Shown one piece after another: positions 1 through 15,600 of a stretch of DNA of 64,000 bases. A program made the translations under genes and the position numbers. How positions within the stretch are numbered: position 1 is the first letter of the stretch; every line of letters starts with the position of its first letter. The notes beneath the pieces are model-generated. The model was not told the DNA's origin, did not search any database, and was given only the letters and a program-made list of their open reading frames with translations. Source of the DNA: Mansonella perstans (taxonomy: Eukaryota > Nematoda > Chromadorea > Rhabditida > Onchocercidae); contig JBAMDO010000140.1 of assembly GCA_037074765.1 (NCBI GenBank), positions 87,864-151,863 on the forward strand, written 5' to 3'.

Positions 1-1111
1 CAAAGTGTCAAAAAAGGAGACTACTTGTATTTGAAAACAAGCTGAACAGATTAAATGAGATCAATAGATGGTGATTTTTTTTTAAATTTGATCTCTCCAA
101 AGAGATACAATCAATCAGCACTGCTCAGTATCTACATGTTTGTTTTGAGTAGTAACTATTTCCCTCAAAAAATACAAAATTGAATTTGTTTCCTTCAAAT
201 ACCACCTGCCTAGAAAACGGAAAAATTGGAGTGAATTGCTTCGGGAAAAGGATTATGTCATACTAATCACTATTTCTTGTAAATTAAACTTTCTTTGGCA
301 TGGGCTCAACCAGTGATAATGCGGAACTTAGGTAAAACTAGGTGAAAGCAGTAATGTGAGCCTAGCAAGAGTAAATTTGTTGCTTTTGTGGTAACATCGT
401 TTCGGGGCCAGTAGCGTAACATTGCCAGTTATCTTTGCCACCACTTATCAGTGTCACTAATTGATACAATACGACATGAATTGACTATTATATATACAAA
501 ACGTAAGATGGGAAACAGTAAGACTGACAATATTTGGTGTAGGTAACAGAAAATATTTCCAGTTCATTCAAAATTTTATCAATAACAGAGATTTCCGTAT
601 CCTCACTGAAGAAGACTAATCATTTCTCCGAATTGCAGTTATTCTGATTTTAACTCATATTGTTTTTTGAAATTAATTTGTAGTAAGGAAGCACTTGTGT
701 ATAATAAAATAACCGTCACATTTTTGCGCCAGCACCACTTCTTCTTTGTTCAAACCTGTTGGATTTCGTTTTTGTATTTAAAAAATTCGCAGACAGAGGT
801 GAATCAAATAAAGGAAAAATGAATTTCACATTAGAAGTTTGTGCATAACATTATGAAATATTTGTAATGATAAATTTGTGCCAGTTCTTTACGGTTAGAA
901 CGAATAAGTGGCACTACATTTTCAATTGAATAAAATGGATAAAGCAGTGAACAAGACATCATTTTATTTCAAGTTTGAGTTGCCACAACTTAAGTATTTT
1001 CACAAGTCAACTTCTTCCTTCTTCAGGATGCTCCGAATTTTTGAAAGTTTTAAGCATCAAATTCGTAACAAAATATTTTCATCATATCAACAACTTTCAT
1101 CCCTAGGCAGG

Positions 1112-1116
<5 letters not shown>

Positions 1117-1146
<30 letters not shown>
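1117..1146. repeat. (AT)n microsatellite
   Basis: Uninterrupted AT dinucleotide run of about 30 bp. It produces a spurious alternating Y-I stretch in one frame. Confidence 0.95.
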
Positions 1147-1148
<2 letters not shown>

Positions 1149-2696
1149 TTGTCTTCGGACAATATGCGAAAAGATAAAATTTACAAAACTAAAAATTTTT
1201 ATCTTCATTCTTACACAGGAAAGTGTAGACAGACTGACAGACCATTTCTATTAAATATGAATAGGAAGCACCGTTCTCTAGTAAAATTAGAAAAAGCGAG
1301 GTTAATACTATGAGTGCAGATGATTATGCACTACTTCGCAAATTCATAATTACCAAATGATTAAAAAGATTAGTAAAAGAAAAAATAAATAAAGCGAATA
1401 ATGGACAAACAATCAATGGAAAATGGAACAGTTCTTTTTTTCTTCTCTTTTTTCCAGTTTTTTTTATTTCTACCATAAGCACAAAATATCATATGTTAAG
1501 ATTAAAACGAACTAATTAACGATAGCAAGAAACAAATAAATTTAGAAGGTGAAAAATTTAAATTTATGAATATCGAATGTTATATCATGACATACGGCTT
1601 CTAAGCTGCAAATTTTACATCTTTTATCACCTTTTTTGGCAGTTACAGACAAATTTGGGTTTTGCTTCTCGGATCTTTTATCCTTCATGTCTTTTCCTTG
1701 CAGTTTTATTAGACAATAATCAGGACAACTTTCATTGTTCGATCATCGCTTGATAGATTATCCAGGACCATTGCATGACACAGATGACGGAGTCTGAATT
1801 GCACAAGAAATCGAATTTCTTTTCGATAAATTTTTTTTTCGCAAAACTAGAAAAGCAAAGTTAAAAAAAATGAATGGTTCATTTGCTACATTAAATTTCG
1901 CCTCAACGCCAGTTAAAATGCCAAAATGGTCACCGTTCTTTTTCGTCGAAATTTTTTGATCTCAGCACTTTTCTCTACTCGTTTACTTTCTCCTTTTTAA
2001 CATTGAGTTAGCGACAACTTTAACATTCAGTTAGCGATTAATAAATAATTCCAACAAAGTGATTTTAAGGAACAATTTAAAACGCTACTCTTTTCCCGGT
2101 CACATAAACCCAGCATCTCTGCCAGATCATTAAACTCCTTTTCATTCAACTGTTCAGTGTTTCTCCCACTAAAATTCAAAACGACTAAAGTATATATGGC
2201 TCATATTTCGGCAAATTGATGTCACTGACTGATATTTGTTAAGAAAAGGAAAAACGGGGAAGAGAAAAAATAAAAAGACAGCGAAGGTGTTTTCATTACT
2301 TTTTTTTTCAAAATTTCAAATTTTTTCCAAATTTTTTTTTTTAGAACTTTGCACTTATTCTCAATTGCACAAATTACCATGTTATTTTTCTTTGCTTACC
2401 AGCCTGCTTCACATCGGGCTTCTATTTTCCGTCTCCCTTTCTCCTCCCTTCATTCTTTTCCTCTTTGGTTTTAAAAAAATTTCAGTTCATCTTTATAATT
2501 ATTTGAAGTGTTCGTTAACAATTCGTTTAATATAAGTGTACTTCGAATTATTTTCCAGTGGACATGAATTAGGCATGAAAAAAGGGCAATTTACAAAGTC
2601 AACTATATTCTAACAAATGTAAGGTAGGATTGCAAGGGTGTAAAAAAAAAAACCTTTCTTAATATATAATGAAGCGTTGTGTGCTACCTGAGATGA

Positions 2697-2853
<157 letters not shown>

Positions 2854-4178
2854 AATAATTGAAAATATTTAAACTGACCACTTCCAATTCTCTTATCTAC
2901 ACTTCCTTTTTAAACTGCAAGTAAACATTACTCTTTTCAATCGCTGCTTTTAAACCTTTAAATAGTTATGAAATCTCTAATAAAATGTTATTGCGAATTA
3001 TCGATCAAATGAATGCATTTAGGTGTTATACCCAGTTTTCTGCAATCAGACCTACCTGCAAATTTGTTTTCTAACTGTCATTACTACCATTAATTATTGA
3101 ATGTGATCTTAATGCCCACTGCAGCGTGTCACTTTTCGCATTTCGATCTAGCATTCGAGATCTTTTCTAACTGCTTTCTTCCTGATGGATTTACAACTTA
3201 GGCTATTGTAATTATCGTATTATTATGGTAGAGATGACTTGATAAAGATTATTATTACCGTTCCTATGATTATTGTTGTAATTAATTGTTATTATTATAC
3301 AATTAGCAACAATGCGCATAAAAGTCAACTGAGAAAATCAATCAACCATCTAATTTTCTGAAAATTCGAAAATTGTAGTAATTTCCCTTCAAAATTCATG
3401 ACAACTTTGAAATTCAAAAATTCGAAGTTTTGTTCACACTTCTTCATATTGAAGGATGAGTGAATTTTAATATTTAAACAAAAAAATGTTAGAATAAAAA
3501 GGCAATAATTCGACAAAAAAAGATGAAAATTCCCATCCAAGGAAGAATATGCATTATCCAGCAGAATAAGTGCTTGGAGTTATTCGCTAGAAGATATACT
3601 TTCTGCTGAGTATCTTTTAATTTTATTTTTGTTTTCATTAGAAACAAAAGAAAATTCCTCGTAATCTATTTAAACTTTATCCGATTAAAATTTGTCCTCA
3701 TGAAAAGTTTCTCTTCGGATCGGATATATTTGGAAACATTGTCGCTCGCCGATGAACTTCTTTCCTATACGAATCATACAATTCAAAGAAATGCAGAAGA
3801 TCGTTTTGAGACAAGATATTGAGGATTTTGAAATAGTTTGAGAATTTTTAAACTAAAAATGGAAACGAAATCTCATTGATTCCATTGAGCAGAAAAAACA
3901 AATAAAAGTAAGCATTTGATTCCATGCATATAAAAAAGTTTCTTTAAAAAGAGAAAAAAGTGAAATCAAAATCGATATGTCGATGTAAAACGATTGACTG
4001 TTATTGAATGACGCTATAAATTAAGTGCAAAGCAAAGAAATCGGATCGATCGGTCGGACGGAACATTGGGATCACTGTTTGATTAATTTTCTATTTTCAA
4101 TCGCTTGTAATCTTCTCATTTCATACTTTATCATAATTTTTTTCCATTGATAAATCATTCAGTTTATTTGGGGTCTTT

Positions 4179-4262
4179 GGGTATATGTGTGCGTCCTTCT
4201 GTCTGTATGTCTGAGTGTTCAGTCTATGCGTCTGTGTGGATGTGTTTATATGGATTTGTTTG
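4179..4262. repeat. TG-rich degenerate simple repeat
   Basis: Loose TGTG/TCTG/TATG repeats, the counterpart of the CA-rich tracts near 11.8 and 28.4 kb. No coding support. Confidence 0.7.
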
Positions 4263-5694
4263 TTGGCTACAAACTGACAAGCAAAAGAAACTGTTTTTAA
4301 AAAAAATTTCAAGTTAGTTTATAGAGGAATTAGAAAACAGAATAGTCTGCATTAGCATTATTATTTCTATTTTCTTCATACCACTAATATGGGGTATTCT
4401 TAATTTAAAAATAGAAACTTAACAGGATTTTCAAAAGTCCTTTACAATACAACAGATTTTTAAATCTGAACAGTTATGCTACGCTATTCAGTGCAAAGTG
4501 CAGCTACATGCGACATGCAGTAGCACTCAATCAGAGATGCAATGTACTTCACAGAATCGTGGAAGATAATATTCCGATCCTTGTAACAGAAGCATGATCA
4601 ATTCCTATCATGTAAATACAACCCATACTCAGAACTGTTTCCAGTCAGATGATACCCTTTCATTGTCATAACTATTCGTGATCAAGCAAAAGGAAGATAC
4701 TGGTTGACATATGATACTGTAAATCTAAAACAGTAACTGAAACAGTAACCAAACAGAAGCTTAAATTTTTAGCAATATAAAACTTGTCAATGGTACATTA
4801 TAATTATTGACTTGACATTTTCAAACAACCCTTTTCCTTTACGTATAATTATTATACGGTGGATTAAATTTTGGGATCAATCGTCCGGAATTAATTTGCT
4901 GATTTTCGTTTTCATTTTTGTTCTGTTATTGTTGTCGTATACATAGCATTGTTTCAAATTTTTTATCGAATGAATTTTCACAGTGTTGAAATGACGAGCT
5001 GAGAGTTGAGCTTCCTGAACAATCATAAAGTTATGTAAAGATGATGTTTAACAACAAAAAAAAGGCATATATGGCTTCTCCAGCGCCAGCATTATTCATT
5101 CTTTGCGCAGTAAACAGCTGTTTTCCTGAATCGATCATTCATTGGCTGATAATTTCTTTTTGGAAAATCTTTCCTAAACTTCAAATTTCAATTTTCTTTT
5201 CAGTCTCATTGGAGTTCATCTTTACGCCAATTTTCTCGAAATTTTGAATACATCTAGCCTTAACTACATGATATGTTTCTCTTATGTATACATCATGTGC
5301 CGATCTGATGTTTGATAAATGAACAGTGGTATTTTTTCTTTTATAACAAGTAACGAAATGTTTTGAAGAGAGCACTAATCACTTTAAAGATATTTGGGAA
5401 ATCAAATATTTGTATTTGAAATCCAATTTGTTCGATATTAAATAAAAATGTTGTTTTGATGAAACTAGTAATTTGCTCAGTTCAATCCGTAAACATTATA
5501 TTGCTAAGCGGGGATAAAATTAGTGTAAGTAGTCTGAAGTACAGTTAATTTTTCATTTGGTCATTGAGATAATATCCATCTTCCATAACCGATCTACTGC
5601 TAATCAATTATTTGTCATTATACAGCGCTTCTTTAACACTCTTTCAAGAGCTTTATTTTTTTCAACAGCTGTGACAATTTTTCAGTTTCTGCTA

Positions 5695-5721
5695 TTTTTT
5701 TTTTTTTTTTTTTTTTTTTTT
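5695..5721. repeat. poly-T tract (27 bp)
   Basis: Pure T run inside AT-rich intergenic sequence. It gives a false poly-F open frame. There is no adjacent target-site duplication or ORF that would mark the tail of a retrocopy. Confidence 0.95.
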
Positions 5722-8700
5722 GGAAAGTTTTTCGCAAAGAATTTTTGGATTGCTTCTAAAAATTATTCCTCACCAATCTTATAATTCTTCTACGTCGGAT
5801 TCTACCATCTTTTTAAAATCCAAAAACATCGAATTCAGCTTATTGCTTAGCTAATTCTTTGTAGTGACACTAACTGGAACAGAAGTAACAGGGATGCACT
5901 GGACATCTGTTAACATATATTGATCAACTGCATTCAAATGGCTGTCTAGAATAGTCGTTTTTTTTGATTTTCAGTTTTAATAGAAAAGACAATAGAATTA
6001 CATAAGTATCACTCAGTTGATCTATTCAATCGCTACAATATCACGATAACAAGCAAGAACTAAGGAAGGAACGTGCAACTTAAGCGGCGCAACTTGACAT
6101 TTAACACCATACCAATAACGCTAGTCGTTCCAAAGTTATTTCACATATTCATCACATGAAAAAACGATTGAGTAGCTTAAAATAAGTAGTCGTATGATCA
6201 GCATTCAGTTCAGCTAATTATATTTAATCTACATCAATGCTTCATTTTTCTCTTTTTTCCTGAATCAAAATAAAAAATCTGCAAATTTTTTCCATTTTCT
6301 TCTGGTTTCGGTCATCAAGCATCTTTTTTGCATATTCCGATGTACTTATCCATTTATTTAATCATCTTTACAAAACTTTTTCCAAAGTTTAAGATGTGAA
6401 GTTCATTGCACCAAAAAGATAATTGAGAACTGGATTATTGAAGGCTGGTTATTAAAATATATTTTTATGGCAAAGTGTTTATCTCATTGTTCATTCTTTC
6501 ATTTTACAATTCAACCATTCCAATTTTAACCTAAAGCTCTTTTTTTAGCTTTTATTCATGAATTTAATTTTCAATTATTTTCATTAGTTTTAAAACGAAA
6601 AATTAAAAAGAGAAGAAACAACTTAGCTACAACAAAATGGACATTCCCATATCTATAAAACTGGGTCGTGATGGTTAATTGTCAATCACGCAAATCCCAA
6701 TTTGCAATCTATTTAGACCGATACACACATAAAATGAATAGATTTTTCAAATGACACCCAATCATCTTATGATTTCCTAATTCCATATTGCACCCTGTCA
6801 GGTGTCGATTTTACATTTCTATTTCACGTCAACGATGAAAACTAGAAATCGATCGGATAATTCCGTTTTAATTTTGCGATATTTCATAGAAATTGTGCGA
6901 ACCGTGGTTTAATATTCAAATACCCATCAGATCGTGTTACATGATAGCATAATCATTACATGACACTGTCAAATACTTACCTAATAAAAAGGCATAGTAT
7001 CCAAAAGCGGATTAAAATTCACTTTCAGATTCCGTGAAATATATCTGTTTCTTTACATTTTCACATCTTTTTATTCGTCTAGAGAAAAGTGACATTAGTC
7101 TGACGTAAGCATGTACAAAACAAATAGCATTTTTTCATAAAACTTTTTGGAAGTTCATAATTAATTTCAGATTTTCACAAAAATTGTTCTTTGTTTTCAT
7201 TTATTTCCATAACTTCATCTTAGCATGCATACATAGATTCTGAACTATGAGAAAAAACAGCGAATTGTCTCACTAACTTTCCTTATTTACCCAATATTTC
7301 CTTTAATTAAGAGTCCTGTTGAGGAAAACTTTGTGTGACTTTTAAATTCTATTTTAAAATTCACTTATCGTGATAGAAATCTTTGGGACATGAGAAAGCT
7401 GCCAAGGAAGGTAGAGTGGTTTCGGAATTATCGTGTGTCTCTTTCCTTCATTCTTTCTATTTCTTTCCTTACTTCCGTTCACTTATTCAAACGACTTTTA
7501 TTTGTTATTAACTGAATTGCAAATCTAAGAAATTATTCGGTAAAAGTCAGCTCTCTTTCCTGAACAGATTATTCCGGTAAAGAGAATCCCGTTCTCAGTT
7601 TTTGGAAAATTATTGGAAAATCGTAGAAAAGTTTATCTTATATAAAAATGGCATGAATAAAATTTCAATATCCCAGCTTATGGAAATTGGAGTTAAAGAA
7701 ATGTGAAGTTCAACTTCGCATCCCTGACATAAACATTGGTACTCGTACAATCTAAATTTGAATGAATTGTTCACGTTTCTTTCTTTTCTTAAATTATTGT
7801 ACTTGGAGGATCGAAATTCTTATTGAATCATCCTAAACAAAAGAAATTAAATGAAATGATTTCATTTTGACTAATTTCTTCAGTGCCTAACAATTCCAAC
7901 ATATGACAGTTCCATTTGCGCAAAAATTTTATTTTGCAAAAGCTTATCAGCAAAACTCGTCATCTACATGCATTCTTTAATTTCATTTAAAATTATTTCC
8001 TACGAACTTTCGCAATTCTTTTTAGCACACCGTTTCGCTAAATAGCAATGTGATATGTTTTGTCTTTCTGCATTTTATCACTTCCATCTTTTTTGCATCC
8101 TTCTAAATAACCTCAAAATTACATTCTATTTTATTGTGAAGAAAAAAAATTGCAATATTTCAACCAAAAAAAAAAAACCACTTACTTCAAACAAATCTAT
8201 TTATTTGATATTCTGAGCCAAACGACAAAATTTAATTCAAGTTTAAAAGAAAAAAAATTCCATTCTAAACATATATCCGCTTGCTTATATTTTCAGTCAC
8301 TTAACAAACCGAATCTTATGTATTTGAAACTTAAACTGAAAAATAAAATTTTGATTATATTTTTTAAAATTTTGTTAGGCTAATGGAACATACTAGTTCA
8401 ATTACTAATTTTTAATTTGTGTCCTTTTCCCGATTCATCAATATGTTTTTTGCCTATTCATATTATTAATTTTTCAAACAGTTAATTCATTCAAACCGAA
8501 ATTGTCAACCTTAAACCATTTTAAACTATTTAATTCTATATCAGAAATTTTGCTTTTCTTCATGAATTACATTGAACTTCAATCACTTTCATCACTTTTT
8601 TTTTTAAATCATAATACTGAGTACTGCGATCGTTTCGTTTTGCCATATGTCCATATTTTTTGGAGACTTTCGTTGCCGTCAAATTAATGAATTCTTATTT

Positions 8701-9873
8701 CATCTCACAATTTTAGTGATTAATTTTATGCGGAAATTCTCTGATTTCCTGTACATCCAATTTTTTTAAAGTGCTCTTATGATGAGTTACAATTCCCTGT
8801 TCCTTCACCAAATATTTTGCCATTGCAACAAATGGTAATTGTTTATTTTCGTTCAAATTAAGTTTGATAAATGAGTAAAGCAGAAAAAGATTTGCATGGG
8901 AAAACTTTTTTTAAAGAGAAGTTAATAAAGACAAGAAAAAGTTGCTAACATCTGATGAGCCCAAGCAAAACTAAGACTCTTTACATCACTAAAGTCTATA
9001 AGCAATTCCCAACTTTCTGTTTGCCGCTACAAATCATTCAGTAATTAATGTTTGTTTACTGCATAATTAATGACTTCTATGTAAGTATGAGGTAATCGAA
9101 ATTGATATGAGGTAAATTAATTCTGAAAGACAAAAAATTATTTTTGTTTCATGGAAGATCAGCACCAAGATACTTTCATTGTCACCATGTTGCTATGATA
9201 ATCTTTCGTCGTTTACTTTTTTCCCGTTGCTATTTTTCAAGTTCAAATTGCTAATTTATCAACATTATTATCTATTCAATTTTTGATGCAATGAAACGAA
9301 AAAGAACGAAACATTTTTTTCTTCTTATAAGAAAAGAAAAAAACGAAACGATTTGATGGAAATTTGTAATCATTTTAGCCGAACATTAACCGTTCTGAAA
9401 ATGTTTGAATTTTTGTTATTTCTATAAATCTTTTTGTTTCTTAGCAATTATCTCACAATTTTCAATTTTAAAGTTTTGCTTTGGAAGGAAAATTTAGTAA
9501 AAATTTATGTGTAATTGCTCTTCGAAATGAAATATTTCAGCGCACTTAAATCTTTCTCAGTTGCCTCAGATTTCTAAATTATCTATGACTGTAGATTTTT
9601 GGTAATTTTAGAAAGATATTTGTAATAAGTTCAAAAAATTGCTTAATGTTTATTATGAATGATTTGATTAATTTTCACTTCTGCTCCTTTCCAAACTACT
9701 CTTGCAAATTTAGCATTAAATTTAAAATATCTGCTGTTCTTTATTGTCAATTACTTCTCAAAATTTTTACATAGGATTTACTTATGTGAAGCATTTAATC
9801 ATGTTTCAGAATGATCCGGCACTTTAAGTTAATACTTTGTTATTACACTTACGATTGCTTGCTTCTATAATCG

Positions 9874-9929
9874 AATATCTCAGACAAAGTTTTCATACTT
9901 TCTCAGACAATATCTCAGACAAAGTTTTC
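9874..9929. repeat. direct repeat, 21-bp unit at 35-bp spacing
   Basis: The string aatatctcagacaaagtttt, followed by c, occurs at 9874-9894 and again at 9909-9929. A partial third copy (tctcagacaa) lies between them at 9901-9910. This indicates a local tandem duplication. Confidence 0.9.
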
Positions 9930-11754
9930 GAACTATTTCGTTTTTATTTTTTTCGGAAAATAAAAAATCGAAGTTTGATTTTTTATTTGTTGTCCTTTTT
10001 ATTTGCTTTTTGTTTTTCCTTTTCTTTTCACTAATCGCTTCTTTTTTCGTTTTCCATTTCATTTTGTTTTTCAATTGTTTGTTTCGCTTTTTATTCTTCG
10101 TTTCATCTTTCCTGTTTTTAAAAATCGTTTGTGCATCATCTGTCTATCTCTTCAATTACTTTCGTGATCTTTTTTCACCATTATCACGCCGCTCATCTGG
10201 ATAACAACTGGTTTATTCTGCAGCCATTGGCATAATGAAAAATTTGACTGAATTCATCTCTGATATTAAAATTACATCAATTAATATGATTCCAATGACT
10301 GCCGATACTGTTTCATTTCCAGAAGATGACAGACGCGACAGCACACGCTGGATTTCCGATTTTAAATATCAATACCAGTGCTGTACTAGCATGTTGGTAA
10401 TTGGCCTTTATAATCAGAATTGTATTCTTAGGAAAGGTTGTTGGGAAAAGAAGATCTGCTAATATAAATATGAACATCAAGCCAAAATACCCCAGTGATT
10501 TCCGATGTTAATTAAAACTTTTCAATTAATCATTTTTGCGGAACATCTGAAATCATTGATTCATCTTCGTCAAGAATAAAATTTTGGAAATGATTCTTCA
10601 TTTTATAACAAAATAGAAGAGATATGCAAAAAGTAAATGCATTTCCTAGGTGCATCACCAAAACTGATCATTAAAAAATAATTTTTGTATTTTTTAATTT
10701 AAATTTAAATACGACAGCTATTGCTCTCTCGTTCAAATAATTTTTGTTCATTTCAAGTTTGAATCAAACTTCCCAATTCATTCCATCGGCTGTTCCTCCT
10801 CCGGTTTCTTTCTGATTGACCATGATTTTTAGTTTTATTCCAGTAATCGTGATCATGCATATCGCGTTTCCGATAAGTAATAGTCATAAATATTGTTATT
10901 ATCAATTTTTGATTCTTGTTAACAATTCATTGGAAACAAACAAAGTGAAGGGTTTCCAGGTGAACAAACAGTGACAAATTTATTTATCAAGTCCCATTAA
11001 CTTCCTGTTTGAACAAAAGTTTTTGAAAAATGATTTGAACCAGCTGTATGTTGGTGAAATGCATCATTTATTTACTTTAAAAATCATCTCTTTAATGTAT
11101 TTAGCAAAACATAACCAGATGAAATTCAAACTAATCTTTTTTTAAAATTTCTAGGAATGACATAGCCATCTTAAGATTTCATCCTCAAAACTTGTTTCAT
11201 GAAACTTTATGGCACTTAACTCTGCTATACTTTTAACGTTTTTTTTGCATATCTCTTACACATTTTTTACATTTTACTGCATTCCCGAAAAAATCGAATA
11301 AATTCCTAAAGATTACCATTCATACTTATATTGGCAATTATGCCGTGAAACCGAAAATTATGTGTTGTCAGGACATCGTTTTCATCAATCAGCAACTTAA
11401 ATTGTTAAGAAACATTCTTAATCCGAACTTCACTAATTCACATCATAAGCCGAAAAATATAGTCAAGAACGGTTAGCTCAGTACGGAAACAAGAGAAAGA
11501 TGTATGAATAGGTATTGAGAAAATGATGCTTAGATATGCCATGCATATAAACAAGAAGAATAGTTAAATTTAAAAAAGACAATACCGAAAATTTCAGATG
11601 GTAAGCAACAATAACAACAACAATATACAATTACACAATGTTTTTCTCATTGTTGGAGAAATGTGAGAGGCAATATTTTTTCTGTGTTTAATTGAAAATT
11701 TGTATAAATGGAAATGACGTGGCGTAGTAGATGATAATATGACAAGGTGACGGT

Positions 11755-11808
11755 GTACACACACTCACACAGGCACACACACAGACAGGCACACAGACGC
11801 ACACACCG
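11755..11808. repeat. CA-rich simple repeat
   Basis: Imperfect (CA)n with GACAGG and GACG interruptions. Non-coding. Confidence 0.9.
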
Positions 11809-12616
11809 TTAGCTATTCTTGTTAGTCGTCTATCCTCAACGATTTGGACTCATTTTCATTTCTTTTTTTTCAATTATTTATAGCTTGTTATTGCTTCATT
11901 TCTTTCTTTTTTTTTTGAAAAATTTGATGAATTATTTTGAGCTACTGATTATTTATACGATATATTCATATTTGTTATCATTCATGATACGCAATTGTAA
12001 GATGAATCAGTGTTGATTCATTCAACATATGTTGAAAAAGTTTATAGAATTTCAAAATCGCACTAGTAATATTTGTCCAGATACGATCATTAACTTTGAA
12101 ATGTTGAGAGAAAAAAATGATTACAAAAATTCAAGAAGATTTTTTGAATGTCAGTTTTTTTGCGGTCATTTTTCGAGCCATATTTTCTTCATTATTGCTA
12201 TTTTTCAAGATCTGCATTTCTATGTTTATTTCTGCTGTGATTTATTCTTATGTGTTTGAATTTCCTGACATTTCGACATCATTCGCTTATTTTTATGATC
12301 AATTACACTTATCTATTGAAAGAATTTTGGTGACAAATTATGGGATGATAACATGCCAAATAATTAATCTACAAAGACTTAAAAAGAACGTTGTTTACAG
12401 AAGGAAACTCGATTGAATCTCTTGCAATATACTATTGCTATTAATCGAAAACGGTAGTTCATATTCACGGCAGTCTTCGTGATCGACGCACGGATGACTC
12501 TTTGAGATGAGTAAGGATTGTGGGATACATTCAACAGTACGATCAGCGTTAACAACGGCTTCAAAAGTAGCAGTATCATCAACATCTACAACGATTGCAA
12601 TTGAAGCGACAACACT

Positions 12617-15600
12617 ATGCGGATATATATTCGAAAATTGGCACTCATTGTTTGCGTCATATTTTTTACCACTACCATTCTGCTGTCGGTGATACGGAAG
12701 GAAGAGAGTTCCGGTAAGATAACCATTACACTCGAAAGTTCTGGTAAGATAATCATTACGCAACAGTAGGAATTGCTGTAGTTAGCTCACTGATACCTAG
12801 AAATTTTCTTCTTAATTTTTAGTTCATAATAAGTCGATTTAATAAATAGGTTTCCATTCGTCAGGCATCAAACATCATTAATGGAAATTAATCTTCAAGT
12901 ACAATTTCAAAGATTGCTGAATCTCCTGAAACTCTTTCTGTATAATCATAAAATTCAATCAGTTTTATATAGACTCATCTAAATTTTAAAATTCTAATAT
13001 CAACTTTCTTCATTGAAATCGTTTTAATTAGAGATGAATACATAAAATTTGCTGTGTATTTATTGAAATTTCGTGAATTTAGTAACTTTTGTAAATATTC
13101 AGCAAGAAAAATTGTTTCAGAATGGTTGAAAAAATATCAAAATTCAACTTTTCCACGACCAATTCCTCATGCTGGATATGTGCAAGAACAAAACATTTAT
13201 AAGTTTATGACTGAAGAAAGCGATCTTTCTCGTTTCTTTGGTACATAAGTTTTTTCAGTTTTTTTTAGAACTTTTCTTAACCAAAACTTGTGAAAAAACA
13301 GCTTTTGTAGGAAGAGTTTTGAAACTGGTTGGGAAAAAACTAGCAATAACGAAATTTTGAAGTTTTCAGTGAATTAATTAGTATCTCCTACATAAATTGT
13401 CGTTTCAATAGAAAGGCTTTCAGTATCACACATCAACTGGACATTGGCAAAACAGCTGGATCAGTATTTATTTGATTTGAACATTTTGGAAATGATTGCG
13501 AAGGAATGTCCAAACAACGAAACTTTGCGACAGTTTTGGAAGGACAAAAATGGGTAAATAATAAAAATGATGTTTGTAAATAGTTAAAACTAAACAAAGC
13601 AATTGCTTTCGTTAAAATTAAGCAATAGCGCCTTCGTTGTTTTTTTATATGGAAAAAATGATTAATTGATTGTCATATTTCACTTATAGAAAAATTGTGC
13701 CAGAAAGAGATTCGTGGGAAAAATTTTATGCAGACATCGGCAGCTGTGATGTATACAGAGATGATGAAGTATGCATTAAGCTTTAATTACATTATTATCG
13801 CTATGAAAAATGATTTTTTTTTTGAATTTCTGCAGTTGTTTTCCATCCAGAAAGTTCCTATCTAGAATGACAATTCTCATCCTACAAAATTGTCCATTCT
13901 TTCAGTAGCATATGGTGATAACATGCATTATCCCTGTGATAGCCGGAAGAAGGGAAATAACCATATGATAGATGTTTACTCTGGGAGTATAACGGGCCGA
14001 GAACAGGAACAGCCAAATAGTAGAAATTCAGTGTTAAACAATCTTGTTCTTATTTTGATAACGTACAACAGATCTAGCGAATTCAGTTTTTTTTGCCATA
14101 TAAATCTAAGAATAATTTGCACTTTTTTCTTTCATATCTGCAGGTTGTAAAGGATTTGTTAAACGACCTTACCAAATTACCTTTAAAATCTGTATCTATT
14201 ATGGATGGTGGTACGCAGGTTAAGCTTATCTTCACTTTTGAAAATGACCAACAAGCGGTTTTCAAACCTATGCGGTATATTTTTCTCTTTTTCTTTTTGA
14301 ATAATAGAATTTATCCGTTTAAGAGAAAAGAAAGAGAAACTTGGATTTTACTATGCTTTCCATCATAAAGCAAGCTTATTGCATTATATATATATATATA
14401 TATGACTTTTTAAATAAAATAATTTTCAAGCCACCAACATAGATTAGTCAACTATTATTGAATGAATAGAGGAGGACAGAGGGGAAGAGAGGTGATAAAA
14501 CAGAGACCACATTCCTGCAATGATTCAATAAACCTAAGATGAAAAACATATTCCAACGAATTCTTATTTAAAAGTGGAACTAAGAAAGCTGCGTCCACAG
14601 CTATCAAGATGATTTGATTTGTTAAATCAAGCAGATATAGCTTGCCATCATCACTTAAATACGCTGTTGTACTGCAGAACTATTAGTCATAGTTAATCTT
14701 GTTAAATTAAACAGATTAATTATGTAAAGTATACTGTTTATCTAACTTTTACTTGGACATTACTCACATTTGAGTAGTGGTGCCTTAGGCTTCAACAAGT
14801 CACCTCATTACTATGAATCAATTGTGCATGAAAAAATCAATATGAATGCTTAGGCTTATTTTGTAAACTCGAATTTCTCTTTCGCTTGTATTGCACAAAT
14901 GGAATGTAATAAATTCCGAAAATGCAGGATAGTCAGAATTATTTCAAAATGAGGAAAATTTATAGCGGAAGAAATTGGTTATAGAAGACATGAAAAAATA
15001 TTCATAATTTCAGATTTGGCCGTGATTATGAATCCGATCCGAACCATTTTTACTTCAGCGATTTTGAACGTCATAATGCCGAAATTGCAACGTTTCACAT
15101 GGACAAGTATGTTATGGGGCTTCAAATTCAAAGTGAAAAAACACCTTATTTATATTTAATAGTTTTTTCGTTACTGAAGGACAGTTATTCCTTTTACTTC
15201 CTTCTTATCTCTCGCTCGCTTTCTTAGTTTCTCTGTAATTCAACTTCTGTGTTTAATTGATATGTCGACCCAAATTTAAATTAATTCCCATTTAGAATAC
15301 TTGGCTTTCGGCGTGCTGTACCAACTGTTGGTCGTATTGTCAATTTGACGTCTGATTTACGTGACAAAGCTGAAAAACGTTTGGCCAAGACATTTTTCAC
15401 CTCTCCAGGTATCCTAATAGAGAATACAAATTGCAGAGAGCAATTTGGCTGACCCTACATTTTTTGCAAGTTAATATTGTAGGTTTTAGATTGTGCCAAT
15501 TTCTCAATTCGAGCTGAAACTTTCTGGAGAGGTTGTATTTTTGCACTGATTTTGTGAAAAATTGAATGGCTAGGCTTTTCCGAACGTTTTAACGTTTTGG

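Noticed and set aside
10235..10462. Frame with CC and GCWEKK resembling a tetraspanin loop
   Set aside because: No CCG motif, no transmembrane segments and no neighbouring exons. The resemblance rests on a few residues.
12395..12763. 122-codon minus-strand frame
   Set aside because: It overlaps the kinase first exon and its 5' flank on the opposite strand; no family, and the plus-strand exon explains the composition.
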